Shown here: piece after piece, positions 26,409-36,289 of the stretch | Numbering within the stretch: the stretch's first letter is position 1 | Layout: every line of letters starts with the position of its first letter | From: Candidatus Saccharibacteria bacterium oral taxon 488 | GTDB lineage: Bacteria > Patescibacteriota > Saccharimonadia > Saccharimonadales > Saccharimonadaceae | Length of the DNA: 64,000 nt | Assembly (NCBI GenBank): GCA_013100805.1 | Contig: CP040000.1 | Span: forward strand, 744,001-808,000 | Direction of reading: 5' to 3' | Notes under the pieces: model-generated | Seen by the model: only the letters and a program-made list of their open reading frames with translations | What the model was told of the DNA's origin: nothing | The model's database searches: none | Translations under genes and position numbers: made by a program

Positions 26409-26981
26409 TTACGCCGCGTGACTTGCCGCCAGCAGGAACGCCACCAATGCATCGGGCCGCTGCTCAGCCAGCCACGTTACGGCGTCAACGATAGCATCCT
26501 TGTTTGTGCCACCATTTTTGAGCTCCTCGAGGAGGCGCTTGACCGTCCGCTGCGTCTGGCCATCATACCGGTCGAGGCGCATCGCCTGAGTGACTTGCTT
26601 GACCTGCTCGTCGCTGAGAGCAACGTAGGGCGAGACCACTTCGTGAGCATGCTTGGGACTGCGCTTGGCGGCTTCGGCTTTGCGTTGGAGATTTTCCAGG
26701 CCTTCAATCGTTGCCCGCATCAAGGCCTCCGCCTCGTCCATGCCGCGTTGATAGGCCTGAGCAAATTCCTCGGAATTATCCCCACCTTCGGAAACAATCG
26801 CCGGCAGAAACTCGATCCGCATCACTCGGTGCATATAGGCGTCGCCCATTTCCTCACCAGTCGCCATCACCTCACTCCACCAGGCAACGAACCGCGAATT
26901 CTCAGGATCATGCAGCTCGCGCATAGCCGGTAGCTGCGCTAATTTATCCTTAAAAAAGTGAATTAGTTTCTTGATGTCCAT
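26409..26981 (-). CDS. Hypothetical helical protein, 190 aa
   Basis: Unrecognised. Almost wholly alpha-helical by composition, with a conserved-looking start (MDIKKLIHFFKDKL, HDPENSRFVAWW), a charged middle and an alanine-rich end. No membrane segment. TATAAT lies 8 bases before the ATG. It stands alone between the CHAP gene (convergent) and the second CorA gene. Confidence 0.55.
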   Translation of the reverse strand: MDIKKLIHFFKDKLAQLPAMRELHDPENSRFVAWWSEVMATGEEMGDAYMHRVMRIEFLPAIVSEGGDNSEEFAQAYQRGMDEAEALMRATIEGLENLQRKAEAAKRSPKHAHEVVSPYVALSDEQVKQVTQAMRLDRYDGQTQRTVKRLLEELKNGGTNKDAIVDAVTWLAEQRPDALVAFLLAASHAA

Positions 26982-27040
26982 GTCGTTTTATTATACCTAA
27001 AAACAATGGTAAGCACAAGCGCCATCCCCGCCCAAGGATC

Positions 27041-27949
27041 TCAGCGCCGCTTCAAAAAATAATAGCCAATCGCCAGTGCTGCCAGTGCGCTGCCGCCAAT
27101 AACCACCCAAAAGGTCACCGGACTCTCCGCGGCCGGCAAGGGCACATTCATGCCATACAGCCCGGCCACCATCGTCGGAATAGTCAGCGCCACCGTGATC
27201 ACCGTCAGCAGCCGAATCGTCTCATTCAACCGCGTATCCATCACCGCCCGGTAGCTATCACGCACATTGGTGATGGTTCGCAGCAGCGATTTACAACGGC
27301 TAATTACCTGTTCAAGGTCGATGGAAATATCTTCGACGTCATCCTTGTCGTCATCCTTGAGCCGCAAGCTGCGATTGGCGATCAGCCGCTCAATCGCCCA
27401 GTTCATCGGCAGCAAGGCATCCAGGTAATCATTTAACTTGCGCTCATATTCGGTCAAGGTGACGATATCACGCGCCCGCAAGGTGTGAATATCGTCAGTC
27501 GCCGCCCGCATCTGACGATTGATGGTCGCCACCCGCCGCTGGTACTGACTTGACACCGCCTCAATCATCGCCACCACCAGTTCAATCCGCCGCGATGTCC
27601 GCACTCTGGTTTTGTCGATAAACGGCTGCCACAGCCGACCCAGACTATCGCGCGACAATGTCACCACATACTCTTTGTGAATGCCGAACAAAATTGGCGT
27701 GGTAAAATCATTAAAATCATCATCCGTATCCGGCAGCCGGGCGATCAAGTACGTCCACTCATCATCAAACTCAATACGCGGTACCTCGTGCGGATCAAGC
27801 GCGTCACTAATCATGTCCTCGTCCATCCCCAGCGTTAGCAGCTCGGACACTTCCTCTTCGGTTGGCCGTTCGCAGCGCAGCCAACTGCCGCTACGCAATG
27901 TCTGAATCGGTGCGATCGCCTCGCCTGTTGAATGCAGGTATTCTATCAT
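27041..27949 (-). CDS. Second CorA-family cation transporter
   Basis: 302 aa with the GLYGMNVPLP signature before the last loop and two C-terminal membrane segments. It is clearly diverged from the copy at 18239, so the two may differ in ion or regulation. TATACT stands 6 bases before the ATG at 27949, which is therefore preferred to the ATG at 27967. Confidence 0.9.
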   Translation of the reverse strand: MIEYLHSTGEAIAPIQTLRSGSWLRCERPTEEEVSELLTLGMDEDMISDALDPHEVPRIEFDDEWTYLIARLPDTDDDFNDFTTPILFGIHKEYVVTLSRDSLGRLWQPFIDKTRVRTSRRIELVVAMIEAVSSQYQRRVATINRQMRAATDDIHTLRARDIVTLTEYERKLNDYLDALLPMNWAIERLIANRSLRLKDDDKDDVEDISIDLEQVISRCKSLLRTITNVRDSYRAVMDTRLNETIRLLTVITVALTIPTMVAGLYGMNVPLPAAESPVTFWVVIGGSALAALAIGYYFLKRR

Positions 27950-28021
27950 GTACTCAGTATAGCTCATTTGAAATATTTTGGTACCGGTTAGATGACAATA
28001 AGCTTGCGGAGGCCATCATCG

Positions 28022-28056
28022 AAAACCACCAGCCGAGCTGTCTGACTGGTGGTTTT
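28022..28056 (-). terminator. Terminator of the arc operon
   Basis: AAAACCACCAG/CTGGTGGTTTT stem (11 bp) with a 13-base loop. It lies just after arcC and has T runs on both sides, so it may also work in the other direction. Confidence 0.85.
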
Positions 28057-28077
28057 GAGTGTTTATTTATATGAGAG

Positions 28078-29031
28078 CTAACTCTTGATGCGCGTACCAG
28101 CGGCACCGTTGATAGCGTCAGCGGTTTTTTCGAGCGAGGTAATGATCGCCGTGCGCCCCGAAGCACCGGCCACAAAACTTAACGCCGCCTGGGTTTTCGG
28201 TAGCATTGAGCCAGCCGCAAACTGCCCAGCATCAATATGCTGCTGCAGCTCCTCGGCTGATACTTCGCCAAGCGCCTGCTCCGTCGGCTGACCAAAATTG
28301 ACCTTAGCTGCATCAACCGAGGTTAGGATCAGCAATGTATCCGCCCCGAGCGTGTCCGCCAGCTTGGCCGCTCCAAAATCCTTGTCGATCACTGCAGCCA
28401 CGCCGCTCAATTGACCCGATGCGTCACGCAGCACCGGGATGCCGCCGCCGCCAGTCGAGACTACCAACACGCCGGCATCGACCAGCGCCTTGATGACGGG
28501 AGCCTCAACAATTTCCTGAGGCTTCGGTGACGGCACAACGCGCCGCCAACCACGGCCCGAGTCCTCGCGCACTGTATAGCCGCGTTCAGCCTGCACTTTC
28601 TTGGCCTCTTCTTCCGAATAGAATGGCCCGATCGGCTTGGTTGGATTTTGAAATGCTGGATCAGCCTGATCAACCACCGTCTGGGTAACGATGCTCACTG
28701 CATACTTATCATGTGCACCGCGAGTCGCCAGCGCATCGTGGATCGCTTGCTGCAGCCAAAAACCAATGAGACCCTGGCTCATCGCACCAGAATCCTCCAG
28801 CGGTAAGCTCGGCACCGCCTCAGTGTTAATCGCTTCCTCGTGTAGGACGATGTTACCGACCTGCGGGCCATTGCCGTGGACAATGGCTACGCGGTGGCCA
28901 GCTTGAATTAGCGGCAGAAGCTGGGCGATGGTTTCGTCGGCCACTCGCTGCTGCGCTTGAGACGAGGCCTCGCCCTGCTTTTGCAGGGCGTTACCTCCAA
29001 GCGCGACGACAATAGTTCGCTGCTGATTCAT
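28078..29031 (-). CDS. arcC: Carbamate kinase
   Basis: 317 aa. Last step of the arginine deiminase pathway: carbamoyl phosphate + ADP gives ATP, CO2 and NH3. Signatures are VVALGGNALQKQGE at the N-terminus, HGNGPQVGN, and VSTGGGGIPV. The start overlaps the arcD stop by one base. Last gene of arcABDC. Confidence 0.96.
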   Translation of the reverse strand: MNQQRTIVVALGGNALQKQGEASSQAQQRVADETIAQLLPLIQAGHRVAIVHGNGPQVGNIVLHEEAINTEAVPSLPLEDSGAMSQGLIGFWLQQAIHDALATRGAHDKYAVSIVTQTVVDQADPAFQNPTKPIGPFYSEEEAKKVQAERGYTVREDSGRGWRRVVPSPKPQEIVEAPVIKALVDAGVLVVSTGGGGIPVLRDASGQLSGVAAVIDKDFGAAKLADTLGADTLLILTSVDAAKVNFGQPTEQALGEVSAEELQQHIDAGQFAAGSMLPKTQAALSFVAGASGRTAIITSLEKTADAINGAAGTRIKS

Positions 29032-30617
29032 TAGGCGATGGCTCCGTATACCGTGATAGCTACGAGGCTAATTATCGCAAAGACCACCATGATTGGCATC
29101 GAGCGCTTCAACCATGCACGGTACGACACGCCGGCTAGGGCCAGACCACCCATCAATGAAGCAATGGTTGGGGCCATCATATTCAACAGACCCGATGCCG
29201 CGGCAAATGCGACAACGATGATCTCCTTGCTGGAGCCGACTAGGTCGGCCACTGGCGCGATGACTGGCATAGTTGCCGCCGCTAGACCTGATGATGACGG
29301 AATGATAAAGCTCATCGGCAAGTAGAAGATATAGGCGAGAATACCAACAAAGCTACCCGCACCCTTCAGGGCAGATTCGCCCCAGCTGATGATGGTGTCT
29401 TGGATCGCACCATTCTGCATCACCACGCCAACACCAGCTGCTACTGCGATGATCAGCGCCACACTCAGTAGATCGGCTGTACCCTTCAGGAAGGTGTCAA
29501 CAACGAAGATTTCCTCTTTCTTGAATTGGCGATAATAAATCGCTGCGATGACTAAGGTTGACAACAGAAACAGGGTCGAGATCTCGTTGAAGTACCACTC
29601 ACCAAACGGCAGAACATGATCGAGACCCAAGATAGCACCAACGACCGGTAGCCCTGCAAACCATTTATGGATATCAGCAAACAGCGTGATCCCCCAGTTG
29701 CCCCACGGGATCAGTGAGATAATCATCAGCAGGAAGGTGATGCCAAAGACCGCCATCACTGCTTTACGCGGACCGGTAAATTCTGGCACGTTGCTCATAT
29801 CAAGTGCGGTGGTGGCTGGCTTATACCGAACATCGTCTTTATACTTACCAGCTTTTACCTTTGAGGCATATCGCATGGTGAACACGATAGCCGCAATCAA
29901 ACAGAGCAGCAAAATTATTGATTGGAGACCCAACACATTACCGAGTGGCACGTCAGCCGACTTGGCAGCGATACCAGTCGAAAATGGATTCAAGGTCGAG
30001 CCAAGCACACCGACGCCACCACCGAGCACGATCACCATCACCGCGGTCATGGCGTTGTAGCCAGCCGCCATCATGATCGGCACCACCAGCGCGTAAAACG
30101 CCACTGCCTCTTCCTGCATGCCGTAGGTGGTACCACCGATAGCGAAGAACGTCATGAGAATTGGGATGAGCCATTTCTCCTTGCCCTTCATCTTGCGCAG
30201 CATGGCACCCAGTGTCGCATCCAGCGCGCCAGTCTTCATCGTCACCCCGAGGAAGCCACCAAGGATCAACACGAAGACGATGACGTCGAGTTTCTCGCTC
30301 ATGCCCTTGATCGGCGCAAGTGCTGCATCCCACAAACCTTGGCGGGAGTCGGTGGTTGTCTCGGTGCCGTCATCGGCTTTTTTAGTAGTGACTTTATCAG
30401 TCTGTTTATACGTACCAGCGATGCGCACTGTCTTTTCCGCATCATTTGGATCTGGTTTTGTGTTGTACACACCAGACGGGATAATCCACGTTAGGACTGC
30501 CATCAAGGCAATCACCACAAACAGCACAGTAAAGGCTGAGGGCGAGCGCAGCTTTTTCTTAATTTTTTTCATTTTTTCTACCATGTCCGGAGCCTCCTTT
30601 ACTCCTGTATTAGACAT
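29031..30617 (-). CDS. arcD: Arginine/ornithine antiporter-like YfcC-family transporter
   Basis: 528 aa with about 12 membrane segments, a charged N-terminus and a hydrophilic loop at about 52-95. It belongs to the YfcC-like family (TYGMQEEAVAFY and GSTLNPFSTGIAA are typical) in which ArcD-type arginine/ornithine exchangers occur. Its position between arcB and arcC makes arginine import coupled to ornithine export the best guess. It starts directly after arcB. Confidence 0.85.
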   Translation of the reverse strand: MSNTGVKEAPDMVEKMKKIKKKLRSPSAFTVLFVVIALMAVLTWIIPSGVYNTKPDPNDAEKTVRIAGTYKQTDKVTTKKADDGTETTTDSRQGLWDAALAPIKGMSEKLDVIVFVLILGGFLGVTMKTGALDATLGAMLRKMKGKEKWLIPILMTFFAIGGTTYGMQEEAVAFYALVVPIMMAAGYNAMTAVMVIVLGGGVGVLGSTLNPFSTGIAAKSADVPLGNVLGLQSIILLLCLIAAIVFTMRYASKVKAGKYKDDVRYKPATTALDMSNVPEFTGPRKAVMAVFGITFLLMIISLIPWGNWGITLFADIHKWFAGLPVVGAILGLDHVLPFGEWYFNEISTLFLLSTLVIAAIYYRQFKKEEIFVVDTFLKGTADLLSVALIIAVAAGVGVVMQNGAIQDTIISWGESALKGAGSFVGILAYIFYLPMSFIIPSSSGLAAATMPVIAPVADLVGSSKEIIVVAFAAASGLLNMMAPTIASLMGGLALAGVSYRAWLKRSMPIMVVFAIISLVAITVYGAIA

Positions 30618-31607
30618 CTACAGCGTCAAAGCGATAACCGCTTTGATGGTATGCATACGATTTTCCGCCTGGTCAAAGACGATCGAATTTGGCGAGCGGA
30701 AGACGTCATCCGTCACCTCCATCGCCTCTAGCCCGAAATCGTCCCTGATGTGCTGGCCGGTCGTGGTCAACGCATCATGAAAGGCCGGCAAGCAGTGCAT
30801 GAACTTGACTTCAGGATTGCCGGTGAGGTTCAGCATGTCACGATTAACCTGGAAGTGACGCAGCTGATTGATGCGCTCGGCGAACTTATCCTCTTCGCCC
30901 ATCGACACCCAAACATCGGTGTAAATGACATCGGCACCGCGCAAGGCTTCCTCAAAATTATCAGTGATAGTAATCCGCCCGTGGTTCTGGTGCGCTAGCT
31001 CATGCGCGTGATGGACAAGGCCCTCTTCAGGGAACAATTCACGCGGCGCTAAAATCCGAAAGTCCAGCCCCATGATTGCCGAGCCGAGCAGCAAACTATT
31101 AGCCATATTATTGCGGCCGTCGCCGACAAACACCAGCTTGACACCGTGCAGCCGACCGAGGTGCTCCTCGATAGTCATAAAGTCGGCTAGAATCTGTGTT
31201 GGATGGAACTTATCAGTCAATCCGTTCCACACCGGCACGCCGGCGTGCTTCGCCAAATCTTCTACTGTTTTATGCGCAAAACCGCGAAACTCAATACCAT
31301 CAAACATCCGGCCCAGCACCTTGGCGGTGTCCTCAACCGTCTCTTTCTTGCCAAGCTGAATATCGTCTTTACCGAGATATTCCGGCGCGATACCGAGGTC
31401 GTTGGCCGCCACTGTAAAGGCACAGCGCGTCCTGGTCGAGGTCTTCTCAAACAATAACGCAATGTTCTTGCCCTCATGAATCCGATGCGGCGTACCAGCG
31501 TACTTCATCCGCTTATACTCATTCGCCGTCGTTAGTAGCAACCGAATGTCACCCGCAGTAAAATCACCCAGTGTTAGGAATGATCGCCCTTTCAAACTTT
31601 GTGCCAT
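30618..31607 (-). CDS. arcB: Ornithine carbamoyltransferase (catabolic)
   Basis: 329 aa. Carbamoyl-phosphate site [10 protein letters not shown], then [15 protein letters not shown], and the ornithine-site motif MHCLPAFHD. In this operon it runs in the catabolic direction, splitting citrulline with phosphate into ornithine and carbamoyl phosphate. Its start and the arcA stop are adjacent. Confidence 0.96.
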   Translation of the reverse strand: MAQSLKGRSFLTLGDFTAGDIRLLLTTANEYKRMKYAGTPHRIHEGKNIALLFEKTSTRTRCAFTVAANDLGIAPEYLGKDDIQLGKKETVEDTAKVLGRMFDGIEFRGFAHKTVEDLAKHAGVPVWNGLTDKFHPTQILADFMTIEEHLGRLHGVKLVFVGDGRNNMANSLLLGSAIMGLDFRILAPRELFPEEGLVHHAHELAHQNHGRITITDNFEEALRGADVIYTDVWVSMGEEDKFAERINQLRHFQVNRDMLNLTGNPEVKFMHCLPAFHDALTTTGQHIRDDFGLEAMEVTDDVFRSPNSIVFDQAENRMHTIKAVIALTL

Positions 31608-32843
31608 TTATACATCCTCCCTTACTAGCGGCATGCTCATACAGCGCGGACCACCACGGCCGCGGCCAAGCTCAGCACCACTGACTTCGATAACTTCAAC
31701 GCCATGCTCGCGCAGTTTTTGGTTGGTGACGTAGTTGCGATCATACGTCACCACCACGCCCGGCGCAATCGCCAAGGTATTGGAGCCGTCGTTCCACTGC
31801 TCGCGGGCTGCTGCGATCGGATCGCCGCCGCCACATTCAATCAGGGTAACGCTCGGCAGACCCAAGGCCACTCGCAAGACATGCTCGAGATCCGTCTCAT
31901 GCGTAATGCGTGGGAACGGCTGCCCCTCAACCTTTTCCAATATGAAACAATTCATCTTGCCGCCACGATCGCGGATTTCTGGATGAATGGTAAACTTGTC
32001 CCGATCAATCATAGTAAACACCGTATCCAGGTGCATAAAGGCGTGCGACTTTGGAATCTCCATGGCAACGACTTTCTTAAAGCCAGAGCCAGCAAACAGT
32101 TTCGTCGCCATCTTTTCAATCGCCTCAGCCGTGGTGCGCTCCGATACGCCGATGGCCATCACTTCACTGCTCAACACTAGCTCGTCACCACCTTCAATTG
32201 AGAACTTTTCGTGACGATCATACCACACCGGCACATTCTTGCCGGCAAACCGTGGATGATGATCAATGATATAGCGCATGAACAGCGATTCGCGGCGACG
32301 AGCTGGCCAGTGCATCTTGTTGATCGTCAGACCATGGCCGATGGTTGCAGCCGGGTCGCGGGTAAAGTACAGATTTGGCATCGGATCGAGATAGAATGGA
32401 TAGTGATTTTTCTCGATCATATTATGCAATTGCTGGTGCTGATCTGGCGGCAGCGTAATCTCATCCTTGCGCACACCGGCCATAATTTTACGCACCATCG
32501 CGTTCGTTGGTAGGTCCAGCAGGAACTGGCGCAGCACTCTGGTGACGCGGCGCGAGCCTTGCTTCGAATTTGCCAACATTTCATCAACAAACTGCTCACG
32601 TAATTGATCAGTATATAGCGCCTCGGTCACCAGCTGATCGAGATACAACACCTCGACACCATGATCACGCAGCACCTGAGCAAACGCATCATGCTCCTTT
32701 TGGGCGACCTGCAAATACGGAATGTCGTCAAACAGCAGATCAGTCAAGTAGTCTGGTGTTAAGTTTTCTAATTCTTCGCCCGGACGATGCAACAGCACCG
32801 CCTTGAGTCGGCCAATTTCTGATGTAATATGTAATGGATCCAT
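31608..32843 (-). CDS. arcA: Arginine deiminase
   Basis: 411 aa, full length. Conserved blocks [27 protein letters not shown] with the catalytic histidine, and the C-terminal [13 protein letters not shown] with the nucleophile cysteine. It hydrolyses arginine to citrulline and ammonia. First gene of arcABDC, which yields one ATP per arginine and raises pH. Such operons have been described in host-associated Saccharibacteria as acquired traits. Confidence 0.97.
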   Translation of the reverse strand: MDPLHITSEIGRLKAVLLHRPGEELENLTPDYLTDLLFDDIPYLQVAQKEHDAFAQVLRDHGVEVLYLDQLVTEALYTDQLREQFVDEMLANSKQGSRRVTRVLRQFLLDLPTNAMVRKIMAGVRKDEITLPPDQHQQLHNMIEKNHYPFYLDPMPNLYFTRDPAATIGHGLTINKMHWPARRRESLFMRYIIDHHPRFAGKNVPVWYDRHEKFSIEGGDELVLSSEVMAIGVSERTTAEAIEKMATKLFAGSGFKKVVAMEIPKSHAFMHLDTVFTMIDRDKFTIHPEIRDRGGKMNCFILEKVEGQPFPRITHETDLEHVLRVALGLPSVTLIECGGGDPIAAAREQWNDGSNTLAIAPGVVVTYDRNYVTNQKLREHGVEVIEVSGAELGRGRGGPRCMSMPLVREDV

Positions 32844-32878
32844 ACCCCCATCCCCTTTTTGTTTATGGTTATACTAAT

Positions 32879-32906
32879 AATATAGCATATACTAAACAGA
32901 ACACAA
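32879..32906 (-). promoter_or_regulatory. Likely promoter of arcABDC
   Basis: TTGTGT (32901-32906) and TATATT (32879-32884), spacer 16, on the minus strand; overlapping TATACT-like boxes nearby make the exact choice uncertain. A purine-rich GGGGATGGGGG ribosome site precedes the ATG. No ArgR or CRP site was recognised. Confidence 0.4.
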
Positions 32907-32925
32907 GTATCATTCAGGGGCTAGC

Positions 32926-33540
32926 TCACTGCCGAATGATGGCTAGCGACGACTCGACTGTCACCTGGGCCGGGTGGCGCCCCAGCCACTCATCGACTGC
33001 CCGCACCGCGCCCGGCAAGGCTTCATTAGCATAGTCATCAACGATGATGGTCGCTCTTTTCTGAAACTTGCCGTCGCACAGGCGAAACGAATCAGCAATT
33101 GACTCATAAAAATCACCGTCAAAAAACGCAAAGATGATGCCTTCTGGTGTGTCATCGACGGTAAGATCAGCGAACCAGCCCTTGTGGATGATCGGCAGTT
33201 TTAGTCCTGCTTTTTTGAAATTCTGAATGAAGGTTTTACGCGGCGCCAACAGTTCACCCGCCTTGAACTGCTCACCCGCAGCGCTGCTGTCTAGCTGAGT
33301 TTTTTCTGGCAAGCCCATAAACGAATCGTAAACATGAAACTCACCGGTAAAATTATAGGCGTCCAGCAGCCGCCGAATGAACAAACTAGTCGTGCCAACG
33401 TAACAGCCAAACTCGACGATGTTTCCTACCGCTCCGCTTTGCAGCACCTTTTCCAATTCTCGTAGCAAGACGCCGAGTTCTTTGGCGTCAACTTGATCGG
33501 AGATGATGGGGCATTTGGAGAGAAGTTGGTCGGTGATCAT
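32926..33540 (-). CDS. TylF/macrocin O-methyltransferase-like SAM methyltransferase
   Basis: 204 aa. SAM-binding motif IVEFGCYVGTTS, then FHVYDSFMGLPE and the FDGDFYESIADSF and VDDYAN segments typical of TylF-like methyltransferases. The acceptor is unknown; relatives act on sugars or secondary metabolites. TATACT lies about 10 bases before the ATG. Stands alone. Confidence 0.85.
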   Translation of the reverse strand: MITDQLLSKCPIISDQVDAKELGVLLRELEKVLQSGAVGNIVEFGCYVGTTSLFIRRLLDAYNFTGEFHVYDSFMGLPEKTQLDSSAAGEQFKAGELLAPRKTFIQNFKKAGLKLPIIHKGWFADLTVDDTPEGIIFAFFDGDFYESIADSFRLCDGKFQKRATIIVDDYANEALPGAVRAVDEWLGRHPAQVTVESSLAIIRQ

Positions 33541-33583
33541 TGCTACTATTAGTATACCATTCTCTTCATGCTAAAATCATAGT

Positions 33584-34048
33584 ATGAAAATTGCTAGCTC
33601 TGCGTTCGCCGAAAACGCTAAAATACCAAAAATTTACTCCAAGCTCGGCGGTAATCAACGTCCGCCACTCGAGATCAGCGACGCACCAACAGACGCCGAA
33701 AGTCTGGCAATCGTCTGCCACGACCCTGACGCGCCTGGGCGCGATGGATTTTACCATTGGACGGCTTGGAATTTACCGAGCAAAACCACTGAAATCACTG
33801 GCGAATCGCTACCCGCGGGCGCCGTCGAAGGTGTTACGAGCTGGGGCCTTCCTGGCTGGGGCGGGCCGCAACCGCCATTTGGCACGCACCGTTATCAATT
33901 TTATGTGTACGCGCTGGACACGACGTTAGATTTACCAAGCGACACCAAGCCCAAAGAACTCATCGCCGCCCTCACGCCGTACATCATTAGCCAAGCCGTG
34001 CTGACTGGAAAGTTTGGCGTGTTGGATATTTTGCGGCGGGGCTCGTGA
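33584..34048 (+). CDS. YbhB/YbcL family (PEBP-like) protein
   Basis: 154 aa. Phosphatidylethanolamine-binding-protein fold: ICHDPDAP-type motif (IVCHDPDAPG), FYHWTAWNLP, and GPQPPFGTHRYQFYVYAL. Bacterial members are of unknown function; binding of a small anionic ligand is inferred from the family. TAAAAT lies 6 bases before the ATG (leaderless). Confidence 0.9.
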   Translation: MKIASSAFAENAKIPKIYSKLGGNQRPPLEISDAPTDAESLAIVCHDPDAPGRDGFYHWTAWNLPSKTTEITGESLPAGAVEGVTSWGLPGWGGPQPPFGTHRYQFYVYALDTTLDLPSDTKPKELIAALTPYIISQAVLTGKFGVLDILRRGS

Positions 34049-34068
34049 TTTAATTAATTCTAGGAATA

Positions 34069-35337
34069 TTATGGTTTTATTATTTTAGATTTCATTTTTC
34101 TCTGATATTTTTTACTAGCACATTTCAAATGGGAATTGTGATATTTGGCATCATCTTCTTCATTATCCAAGTCTCCACTAAAACTTGCTGCTCGCCCACG
34201 ACGTTTCGGCCCAAACAAGTATGCAAAATCTCCTTTAAACCGTTGAAAAGTGGCAAAATCATCCCCCACAGATTTATTATGCCCACTGTAGCCCTGTTCC
34301 CATGGTTTACGCCCATACTCATCAAAAGCATCATAAGTGTTGTCCTTAAAACCGATGATAGTTTCTGATTGATAACTAACGCCGCGGGGGTCTGGCATGA
34401 GCAAAAGGCCATTACCATATTTATTCCAATCCGACTTTGATACAAACTTTTCAGGGTACAGCCACTCCTCTTTGCCAGCAGCAATGTACTGAAATGCACG
34501 ACTTTTAATTATAAAGTTTATTTCACGAACTTCCTGCTCGCTAAGGCATCGATGCGTTTGAATATCGAGATACTTAAATATCGCTGGTCGTAAAGGATTC
34601 GGATTGGGTCGTCGACCAACACCAGACTGATACGGATTACGCACCCAAGATAAATTAGTTAGTATTAGGACTTCATCAAGAGAGAGCGGAAACAAAGTAT
34701 GGCTAGCATGAAGTGTTATATCTGGATCATTAAAACCACGGCACTGTCTGTTTCTTGGGCCAAGAAAACGATTATACACCGTGACAGGATGATCAGAGAC
34801 TATGAATTTAGTATCTGATTGATCTGCATTAGCAATTTGCCAAACACACTCCGTCCAGATTGAACCATAAAGTTGCCGAAGCTGCATCATATGCCTCAAT
34901 ACGGTGTTCTTATCATCTGATCCTACCTGCTCTGCTAACCAGCCGAGACCTTTTGGAGTCCTTAATTTTTGTGTACTCACATACAACATAAAATCCCTAA
35001 ACATGTTGTCATCCCAGTTAGGGTTTTGGTGATCATATTTAGCAAAGAAGTCGACAGCCTTCCTGCCATAATTATCGATATTTCCAAAAAATATTTGTTC
35101 AATATCGTTATACTTAACTCCATTAAACCATCTCGCGTACAAATCGTCCTCCTTAAAACAGAGACGAGTCCCCTGTTTTTTGACGGCTCGTGATGGACGA
35201 GATACTCCCTGTGGATCGATGAATGGCGTGGGCTTTAAATTGCGATAAAATAGCTCGTTATCAATCTGCCCATGAGGGATAAATCGTTTTTGATACCATT
35301 GTGGTACATAGTGGTTATTGACGTATTCTCTTGACAT
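34069..35337 (-). CDS. DUF4238-domain protein
   Basis: 422 aa. The N-terminal YVNNHYVPQWYQKRF and the central FIVSDHPVTVYN are hallmark motifs of DUF4238, a family of unknown function found patchily in bacteria. No membrane segment; the C-terminal third is rich in aromatic and basic residues. The gene is AT-rich compared with the core genes and lies next to tRNA-Pro, both typical of acquired genes. The start at 35337 follows a GAGGG site; 35394 is possible but less likely. Confidence 0.75.
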   Translation of the reverse strand: MSREYVNNHYVPQWYQKRFIPHGQIDNELFYRNLKPTPFIDPQGVSRPSRAVKKQGTRLCFKEDDLYARWFNGVKYNDIEQIFFGNIDNYGRKAVDFFAKYDHQNPNWDDNMFRDFMLYVSTQKLRTPKGLGWLAEQVGSDDKNTVLRHMMQLRQLYGSIWTECVWQIANADQSDTKFIVSDHPVTVYNRFLGPRNRQCRGFNDPDITLHASHTLFPLSLDEVLILTNLSWVRNPYQSGVGRRPNPNPLRPAIFKYLDIQTHRCLSEQEVREINFIIKSRAFQYIAAGKEEWLYPEKFVSKSDWNKYGNGLLLMPDPRGVSYQSETIIGFKDNTYDAFDEYGRKPWEQGYSGHNKSVGDDFATFQRFKGDFAYLFGPKRRGRAASFSGDLDNEEDDAKYHNSHLKCASKKYQRKMKSKIIKP

Positions 35338-35576
35338 ATACAACCCTCTTATCTCTACACATTGTACCTTTGTAGGCCTGAGAGTTAAACCCAATCAATA
35401 TTCAGCAATCGCTCAGTAAACTGACTATTACAAAAATTAGCGCAGAATCAGTCTTGCTTCAGTAGTTCGTTGTGTTTGCCTCGTCCGATAATGTTGCCAT
35501 CACTTCATCATCTCAAATACCCAACACTAACCCGATTGGACAAAATTACCCGCTCGGCTTATACTATTTTTAGCGT

Positions 35577-35653
35577 CGGGGTGTGGCGCAGCTTGGTAGC
35601 GCGCACCGTTCGGGACGGTGAGGTCGCTGGTTCAAATCCAGTCACCCCGACCA
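35577..35653 (+). tRNA. tRNA-Pro (CGG)
   Basis: 77 nt with encoded CCA. Acceptor stem CGGGGTG/CACCCCG, anticodon loop TTCGGGA giving CGG, and the GGCGCAGCTTGGTAGCGC D arm typical of tRNA-Pro. A TATACT box lies at about 35560. The 180 bases before it, up to the DUF4238 gene, contain nothing I recognise. Confidence 0.95.
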
Positions 35654-35721
35654 TGGGAATTATTTAAAGCGTATGTTCACTAACGAGAACCTCTGGCGAG
35701 TATAAAAGCAAAGGAGGTTAT

Positions 35722-36189
35722 ATGCAGCGACGAGTTAATGTACGCGGAATTATTATCAACGATCAGGGCGAGCTTTTTTGCCAACAATTGACCGCCAATA
35801 ACGACGCGGGGCGAGAGTTTTGGTGTGTACCGGGCGGCGGTTTGGAGATGGGCGAAAGTTTGCTGGACGGTTTGCATCGGGAGATGATTGAAGAAACAGG
35901 AGTCAAACCAGAAATTGGTAAGTTGTTATTTATACAACAATTCACCGACACCAACCCCTCGTCTAAACACGGCATTACCGAGCAGCTCGAGTTTTTCTTT
36001 TCCATCACCAACTGGCGTGATTACCAGCACATCAATCTGGAACAAACATCGCACGGCGTCGAGGAAGTAGCGGAGTGCGGCTTTGTCGATCCAAAAACCA
36101 CGCGGATTTTACCACGTTACCTAACGGAGGTTGACCTAAACTGGCTGGTTAATGAGTCGACCGACGTTCAGATGATGAGCGAATTGTAA
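35722..36189 (+). CDS. Nudix hydrolase
   Basis: 155 aa with an intact Nudix box, GGLEMGE, seven residues, then REMIEETGV. The rest fits MutT/ADP-ribose-type enzymes but the substrate cannot be told. AAAGGAGG precedes the ATG. It follows tRNA-Pro on the same strand. About 100 bases after it hold no gene. Confidence 0.88.
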   Translation: MQRRVNVRGIIINDQGELFCQQLTANNDAGREFWCVPGGGLEMGESLLDGLHREMIEETGVKPEIGKLLFIQQFTDTNPSSKHGITEQLEFFFSITNWRDYQHINLEQTSHGVEEVAECGFVDPKTTRILPRYLTEVDLNWLVNESTDVQMMSEL

Positions 36190-36289
36190 CAATCCCACCG
36201 AGACTATTTACCAAAGATTTTACTATAGTCAGTTTTCGGATAATCTATCGTGCTTAACGTACCATTTTAGCTAACACCCCAATAATTTG

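Noticed and set aside
29922-30494. 190-aa plus-strand ORF, histidine-rich
   Set aside because: Antisense shadow of the strongly supported arcD gene.
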